Both the position numbers and the translations under genes were made by a program. From Phytophthora hibernalis (Eukaryota; Oomycota; Peronosporomycetes; Peronosporales; Peronosporaceae), in the NCBI GenBank assembly GCA_012656075.1, contig JAAKBF010000171.1, positions 744,001-808,000 on the forward strand: DNA of 64,000 nt, written 5' to 3'. This document shows positions 58,167 to 64,000 of the stretch, one piece after another. Numbering within the stretch: position 1 is the stretch's first letter; the number at the start of each line of letters is the position of its first letter. The notes under the pieces are model-generated. The model made no database searches. It was not told where the DNA came from and was given only the letters and a program-made list of their open reading frames with translations.

Positions 58167-58640
58167 TCAATCACTTTGCTCCTCTTCATGAGCGAATGTA
58201 TGCGCCCGAAGGATAGACGAAGCCTGAATCTGGTATGCCTCTCCCTGTTCTTCGCGACCTCGCCACTTCATGAGTTGGCCAAGCTGCATCAATGACTGTG
58301 CCTCCATCTTCCAGTCTCCATTCTCCCTTGCAAGTACGAGCTTCTTCTGTAGTTTATCTTCCTCGACAACCGTGTCAACCGGAGGAATGTCGTGTTGGAG
58401 ATACTACGCGACAAGTGCACCGTGCTGTCAGGCTGGCAAGAATGCTCCTTGTAAAAAACAACTTTCGCCTCACCCTGGTGCGCTCTGTGATGAACACATA
58501 GCGATTCTGTTTGATGGTAATGTTCAACTAAGTTACATGTAGTCAACCGATCCCAGAAAGAGCCACCACGTACGTCTTTGCTCTTCTTTTTTTGGTTGCT
58601 GGCGGGGTCATCGTTCGAGTTGTGTTTGCGTGTTGACTAA
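58167..58640 (-). pseudogene. 3' fragment of an unrecognised gene
   Basis: Between copy H and the transposon, the minus strand holds clearly coding-like pieces: NRYVFITERTRVRRKLFFTR, then EEDKLQKKLVLARENGDWKM and EAQSLMQLGQLMKWRGREEQ, ending HTFAHEEEQSD at a stop at 58167-58169. Upstream, NDDPASNQKKKSKDVRGGSF may be an earlier exon. The pieces lie in different frames and no good start is found. I do not recognise the family. It could be the remaining 3' end of a gene cut by the neighbouring element. Confidence 0.4.
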
Positions 58641-59081
58641 AATAGTGCAGGTCGGAACTATTTAATTTGGGGGTGAGGGATTGGGTGCCTTCCAAAACAC
58701 TTGGCTTCAATATGATCATCAACCCTACCAAAATATTTGTATCAATTTTTATGATTCTTTTGAGGGTGGCTTTCAAAAAAACGAAAAAATTATCCACTGT
58801 TTAATATGGCATAAAAATCAACTCAGACGACAACTAAAAAGAACGACTACCAAAACTGTGATATAACGCTCGCTTCGTCCTCTTTGATATGTCTTGTTGA
58901 AGTTGGATATCTTGTGCATACTATTGACCTTGACTGGGACACTATTATCCCGGACAAAATCTAGAACGAAGAGCGTGAGGTCCATGCGACTCTTCGGAGG
59001 ATGTCACCCTCTGTTGGCAACACTCCGCTCTGCGGCGCACGTCGCAGCCTTCCGTACTCTTCGTATTCCGCGAAGAGGTGA
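58641..59081. other. AT-rich flank of the Harbinger element
   Basis: No ORF with support. It contains homopolymer-rich, AT-rich DNA (58690-58860) and may include the left end of the Harbinger element, but I could not find terminal inverted repeats matching 62150-62410. Confidence 0.3.
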
Positions 59082-60350
59082 TGGATATTGGGAGCGTCCT
59101 GCTGGCGCTGAGTGTAGCTACGAGTTCGCGTCGACGCCGTGCTGCGAAGCAGCGAGAACTTCGTAAACGTTTGTACGATGATATCTGCCGCGACAAGTGG
59201 TAGTGCATGGTGCGCGTCAGGCACTATATCACCTTGAATTGCCTGAAGGATCCAGCAGAAGCAAGCTGGATGGACACGTGACGGGCTGGGACGGACGAAA
59301 ACTTCATTACGACAACTAGTTTGTCTAGGTCTGTTCCTAAGCATGTGGTGCTGCTTCATTGGCATCTTAGCCAAGTTTTTGTCGTAATATGTACAGGCAC
59401 GCCTTCTGTGTGTTGTTGGAGCGATTCACGCCGTTTTACAGCATTCCCGAGTTCAGCCCAAGAGGCGGAAGGCCACGCAAGCTGCAGAGGCACCATCAGG
59501 TACTTGGTGTCTTGTTGGCCTTCTACGTAGGGTCTATGCAGAGGTCTTCGCTTTGTAAAGAGTTCGGTGTGCCTCCGTCGACCCTCGCTCGAGTCCTCAA
59601 CTCCGCAGAAGCGGCCCTCTCGGAAGATTTGCACGGCTTCTCTCCGGCGCGCATTGTTTGTCCCTCACCATCCCGTCAGAAGGATCTAGCTCGCTTAGTG
59701 GCTCGCCGCCACCAGTTCACCTGGGGTTTCCTCGACGGGGAAAATTATCGGGTACGAGTACATGACGTTTCCAATCGATTTGTATTCATTCGAGTTAACC
59801 GTACTGCGTAGGTGTAGCAGCCGTCAGACCCTGATGTGCAAAACGCGCACTACAACGGGCGGCTTAACAGTGTGTTCGTGACCGGGACGTTGTGCTTCAG
59901 CGCCGACGGCCTCATAGTGTGGGCGAAGCACAACTGTCCCGGGTCGTGAAACGACGGAGACACTAGCCTAGACTTTCGGCGCATATTGTCGGACCCAAGA
60001 CTCAACCCCGACATATAGTCGCCGACAGTGCCTTCCCGTGCGGGAAGGATATGACTGGAAGAATCATGACACCTTTGAAGGACAGGGACCTAGCTCGTTT
60101 AGTGCCCTCCGTTCGCAAAGCAGCCAAGGCGATATCCGGGGCAATCACCTTCATTAGATAATCCGCAGAGTGGGGCATGGGGTCGGTGGAGAAGGTTTAC
60201 CATCGACTTCTGCTGCCGCTGCCATACGACATCCAGAAGAGGAAAGTGCGACTCGACAATTTGTTCCGCTTAGCAAACTTCCGTATGCGAATGGTGGGAA
60301 TTAGCGAGATACGCACCACTCACTTCCACAGCCACGAAGATGGAGTGTAA
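59082..60350 (+). pseudogene. PIF/Harbinger-type transposase (DDE_Tnp_4), degenerate
   Basis: The first piece, MDIGSVLLALSVATSSRRRR and AKQRELRKRLYDDICRDKW, ends at a TAG. 59389-59811 then gives a helix-turn-helix-like part (LCKEFGVPPSTLARVLNSAE) and the first DDE strand (GFLDGENYRV). After further stops come QNAHYNGRLNSVFVTGTLCF, WAKHNCPGS and NDGDTSLDFRRILSDPRLNP. The end has SAEWGMGSVEKVYHRLLLPL and RLANFRMRMVGISEI. These are the conserved blocks of HARBI1-like DDE endonucleases. At least five stops and frame changes make it inactive. Confidence 0.78.
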
Positions 60351-60399
60351 ATGCGTACGTGTATTTTTACGTTACTACTGTCTCTCGAATGCTGTTCGC

Positions 60400-62149
60400 T
60401 CCTACGTAGTTCGTTTTCACGAAGGTGGCTTGCCTCCACGCTGTAACGAGGCGATAAGCAGCATCGTCTGGTCGTGCCGCTCTCGAGCCTCTGTATGGTC
60501 TCGCTCGATACGTTCTTCGCAACGCCGCCGACTCTCGGCTGATGCCACAACATCCTTTCGGGCTTGCTCTTCCCGAAGTTCTCTGTTAAGCTCTTGGTCT
60601 TGGCAGCGTCTCGCCTCAGCGGCCGCTGCTTCTTCGCGTCGAAGAGCCTCTCTTTCCTCGCGCTCTCGTTTTCAGACGAGATCTGAGCCTCTCTATCCTC
60701 TCTTCTGCGTCGGTCTTCGCTTTCCGCGCGCCGGTCATCGTCCTCCCTCATGAATACGAGCACCTGCAACATGTCGTTGCCTGCGGCAGCTTGTTTCTCG
60801 TCCGCTTCATCCGTCTCCTTGCGCAGGTCGTCCATTCTTTCTTAGCTTGGACTCGCTTGTTACTCGCATATGTAGCCCCATTACTCGAGGTATCCGATAT
60901 AGTCCGCTTCCCTCCGCTACTGGAAAGTCGCCCAGTCATCTCACCGAGGTTGTATCTCATAACGCGGAGGTCGCCGCCCCGAGACGATTGCTGGCCGTAT
61001 TCTTTGATTTGTGGCGCGCCATTTCGTTTGCGTCGTCTAGAGCTCGGGTTGGGTCGCGGGTGAATGGGGCACCAGCAGGCGATGCGTAGGTGGCTCGGGC
61101 TGGCACTGGCGATCTCCTCGCGCCCTTCGGCCGTCCCACAGCGTTGCCCTTCGCAGCAATCCCGCTGGGGGACGGAGCTCTGGAATTCTCAGCGGCGGAC
61201 CGTGGCATAACGAGGGGGAAGTCTCCGTCGTGGATGCGGACTGGTCTAACGATACCGCAGAGGCAGCCAAGTCTCCCGAGTTGATGGTAGCGCCTGCAGA
61301 GACGTCCCGACCTGAAGCTAATTGTGTGCTATGAGACCTCGAAGCCCCATCCTGATCCCCACTCTGAACGTCCTGATTCTCTGCTTCTCGGGAAGACTGC
61401 TCCTCCTCGTTGTCAGATCAGACTTCAGAAGCCAAGGAGGCGTCGAAGATGCCTTGACTTGTAATGACAGTTCCAGATCGTCTGAGCGTCAGCTCCTCAT
61501 ATTCGTCTGGATCCGCCTGCCCCAGCGGCCTGAAGTCCTCCATATGAACGGGGTTGTCTTCTTCTTCTCCCTGGTCGCCTTCGCTTTGTGACTCTCGTGC
61601 CTCGGGGTCCTCGTCGTCCTCGGCGGGTGCCTCTTCACGCGAGTCGCCCGCTTGCGAGTCAAGGTCCGTCGAGACATGATGTGCATCGTCCTCACCTCTG
61701 TCGAAGCCGTCGTGGGAGGTGTGAGCACCGGACTTGCGCTCAATAGCCTGCTGTGTCTCTTGAACGAGGGCGATCTCCATTCGTACCTGTAGGTTTAGAC
61801 TTGCTGTAAAGATTTCGGAATTTGCGAAGAAGTGAGTCGTAGTCGCGCTCGATCCAGCTCCGCCCTCTACGTGAGTTATACTCCAGAGCGACGTCCTCCC
61901 ACATATTGCGACCTAGAGTCTTGTATTTATCCGCTACCGTGCAAAGGAGCAGTTGACCATTCACGCTGTAGTTGTGATACCCTGTTCGACGTCCACGCTT
62001 CGTGTGACAACATGCAAGCAGCGTGAGATGAGTACGCGTAACAAAAAACACGGGGCTCCGTCACCTGAACCATGTGAGCTGCGGGGGTGAAGGGGGCGAA
62101 TGCGGCGAAGGAGCTGCTGAGTGGTGTTCTGGGGGCGAGTTGGTGGCAA
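60400..62149 (-). CDS. DUF6818-like Myb/SANT protein, partner of the Harbinger transposase
   Basis: The probable start is at 62149 (MPPTRPQNTTQQLLRRIRPL). An intron of about 65 nt then leads to GRRTGYHNYSVNGQLLLC, DKYKTLGRNMWEDVALEYNS and ERDYDSLLRKFRNLYSKSKP, a trihelix/Myb-like DNA-binding domain of the DUF6818 type. Downstream are ALVQETQQAIERKSGAHT, a long acidic region (SREEAPAEDDEDPEARESQ), SNKRVQAKK and a charged coiled coil (MREDDDRRAESEDRRRREDR). In Harbinger elements a separate Myb-like protein brings the transposase to the DNA ends. This gene converges on the transposase at about 60350. The frame changes at about 61790, 61410 and 60850, so it may be as decayed as its partner. Confidence 0.6.
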
Positions 62150-63371
62150 TGGAGAGAAGAATCCGAAGTGAAATCGAATAATTTGTAGATTACGCTCACC
62201 TTGTATTGGCTTTTACTTGAGTATGAATATCAGATCGGGTTGGAGGGCGATCTTTGGTGCAAAAGTCTTGATTTCACTAAAGCTATGTGGAGTAGCGCCT
62301 TAGCAGAAATCTGCAAAGTCGTCCTCGCACAAACCCTTCGCGCTAGAGTCGGGCAAATTCCCAGTTGTTTGAGTAGCGTATATCTGGGTGGGATGTGGTC
62401 CAAGTAGGTTAGGAACCTAAAAGCGTGCTTCTCGGGTACAGCGCGGATTCTCCTCGTTCTGCGTCGCTCTTGCTCTGACGTCTCACTCGTGTGTGACGAC
62501 GTCCTCTCCTCGTTGACCTCGGGCGTGCGGTGTTGTCGGGCCGGCGTTTCCTCGGTTGTGCACGGCGTTATGGGGCCAGTGCGTTCTTCGTCTTCGGCGT
62601 CGGGTTTTCAGCAACGCCTGGACGGTATCGTTTAACGTGTCCCTCCAATTGGGCACGGGATGTTGGGGGTTGAGTACACCGATCCAGCAGCGAACGACGG
62701 GGCCGGTTTATCTTGGGGATCATCTCGGTCGAGGCTGCTGGCTCTTGGAACGAAAGAAATCCACTTGCGTATCACTAAGAGAATTCGGGACTGAGCCTTA
62801 TATTATCCTATCCTATCAGTGCCTTCCTCGCCACTCGTTGGCTGTCTGGCTTTCTTCCTATCACTTCCCGTCGTGCTTGACCATCATCGTTGTCCTGATT
62901 TGCCCTGATCACGTGACCGAGTTGCTTGATCGGGGTCTTCCGAGTTGCTTGATCGGGGTTTTCTAAGTTGCTAGATCAGGGTCCGTCGAGTTGCCAGATC
63001 GGGGTCCGTCGGTCGGGGTTGTAGATCGGGGAGTAAACATTGCCTCCGATCGAGGTTCCCCATGTCGCAGGCCTCGTCCCACGGTTGTGGCAGGACTGCC
63101 GTCTGATCCGACTCCGTCTTTCCTGCAGAAAATTCATTTTCCCGTTGCTCCGTATCGACATCCATCAATCGGTCTGCTTGACTTCGTCGTTCTCCGGCAC
63201 TCCGCTTTACGTCGGCATTCAGCGTTGTGCCGCCCTTCGACAGTCCGCTTCTCCACATCCGTCCCGCGGGCGCGTGCGCGCACTCCCCAGGTGAGTGCAT
63301 CGCGGCAGAACTCGTTTTACCGTTGGCCTACTCACCGTCTCGCCTTGTGTGGTCTTGTATACTCGCAGTTC
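62150..63371. other. Transposon flank and probable Gypsy 5' leader/LTR region
   Basis: No ORF with support before 63372. From about 62410 the sequence becomes GC-rich with short imperfect repeats, and it contains the 23-bp tandem repeats listed separately. By position it should be the 5' LTR and leader of the Gag ORF that follows. The LTR edges cannot be fixed because the 3' LTR lies outside the window. Confidence 0.4.
62919..63010. repeat. Four 23-bp tandem repeats, unit GAGTTGCTTGATCGGGGTCTTCC
   Basis: Consecutive units at 62919, 62942, 62965 and 62988 share GAGTTGC-NGATC-GGGT and differ at a few sites. A weaker fifth unit follows to about 63033. They lie in the presumed retrotransposon LTR or leader. 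Confidence 0.75.
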
Positions 63372-64000
63372 ATGACGACCTCCCAAGACCGCGACGGCGA
63401 TGACACGGAGTCCTTGGACACCGGGGACCTGGCTTCGACCCGGTGTGACATATGTGACTCTGGTAGACGTCTGCTGGGGGTCCCTCCGGCTCCTGTTGTC
63501 CAGATCCCTGGGCCAGGCGACCCCATTCCGTCTGTGGGCGCGTTGATCAACGACGCCAACGCCTTGGAGCACGACGCGCAGCTACTCCGCGCTCAGTTGG
63601 ACATGTCGTCCGCCGCCAACGCCGGACTGGCTGTACACGCCGCTTCGTTGCACGACCTCAACCTCTCCCTGCTCCGGCGGGCGCGCGAGGGTATGACCTC
63701 GTTTCATCGACCGTTAGCCAGTTGAACGACCGCATGGAGTGCTTGGCAACGGAGAATACCAGCCTGTTAGACGCCGAGGGCACTCTGCGGGCGCAAGCAG
63801 GTCGCGCCGAAGAGTGGGAACTCGATATCGCGTGTTAGCAAACGTGACGTGCGAGGAGGCAGAGGCTACGGCTGCAGAGTTGGAGGAAGAACGATCTCGC
63901 GTCGCCCAGTTGTCCGCCCGCCTCGCAGCCGCGGAGGAATCTTCCTCGACTGCCTCGAATACCGCGTTGGCGCGCGTCCGCGTGGAGCTGGACGCTGCGC
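63372..64000 (+). mobile_element. Gypsy-type LTR retrotransposon, N-terminus of Gag (runs off window)
   Basis: The frame opens at 63372 (MTTSQDRDGDDTESLDTGDL) with a small Cys pair (TRCDICDSGRRLL), a Pro-rich stretch (GVPPAPVVQIPGPGDPIPS) and long coiled-coil heptads (NDANALEHDAQLLRAQLDMS, MECLATENTSLLDAEGTLRA). This is the usual N-terminal plan of oomycete Gypsy Gag proteins. The frame shifts near 63720 and again near 63830, where coding-like heptads (TAAELEEERSRVAQLSARLA) go on to the window end. No protease, RT or integrase is visible because they would lie beyond 64000. The assignment to Gypsy is by resemblance of this N-terminus only. Confidence 0.5.

Noticed and set aside
1..64000. CRISPR arrays, bacterial operons, rRNA and tRNA genes
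   Set aside because: Looked for and not seen. The gene structure is eukaryotic with short spliceosomal introns, and I found no clear cloverleaf or rRNA segment by eye.

Overview
The window is nuclear DNA of an oomycete, most likely Phytophthora or a close relative. The case rests on protein content: a START-FYVE protein, oomycete-type TKL kinases, a DUF6818-like Myb protein and a Gypsy Gag with oomycete-style coiled coil. Genes are dense, introns are short (50-80 nt, GT..AG), coding sequence is GC-rich and intergenic DNA is richer in AT. Three genes point to a flagellate: a centriole protein (CPAP/SAS-4 type), a MOK-type ciliary kinase and a large WD40/EF-hand protein.

Layout. 1-3233: 3' part of the CPAP/SAS-4 homologue (-). 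3234-6570: sparse DNA with TAGTAC-rich repeats, a decayed peptide-transporter fragment and a 26-bp inverted repeat. 6571-8577: a complex I NDUFB10-like gene (+) and a coiled-coil gene (-). 8722-11738: a broken tandem TKL kinase. 11857-26300: housekeeping block with a guanylate-binding GTPase fused to a PH domain (-), NOL12/Nop25 (+), VPS15 (-), CDC48/p97 (-) and Bax inhibitor-1 (-). 26629-44050: MOK kinase (-), DUS2 (+), PLAC8 protein (-), a PEP-mutase/isocitrate-lyase-fold enzyme (+), a Gly/Ala-rich ORF, a START-FYVE protein (-) and a WD40/EF-hand protein (-).

44246-58094 is the standout: seven homologous genes plus one relic, arranged - - - + - + + +. They encode short type II membrane proteins with a GT-B/GT4-like glycosyltransferase domain. 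They share one phase-1 intron at the same codon; one copy has lost it cleanly. They fall into two subfamilies separated by the central divergent promoter, and another pair is head to head across only 152 bp. A Golgi lumenal role in making a surface or secreted glycan is an inference.

58100-64000 is transposon-rich: a degenerate PIF/Harbinger transposase (+), a DUF6818-like Myb partner gene (-) converging on it, 23-bp tandem repeats, and the start of a Gypsy-type Gag ORF that leaves the window.

Caution: many clearly conserved genes (CDC48, VPS15, NOL12, GBP, DUS2, the PEP-mutase gene, START-FYVE and most glycosyltransferase copies) are interrupted by single-base frame breaks, mostly a missing base in a short homopolymer. 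This looks like assembly error more than gene death, so pseudogene calls rest on in-frame stops and lost catalytic residues where possible.
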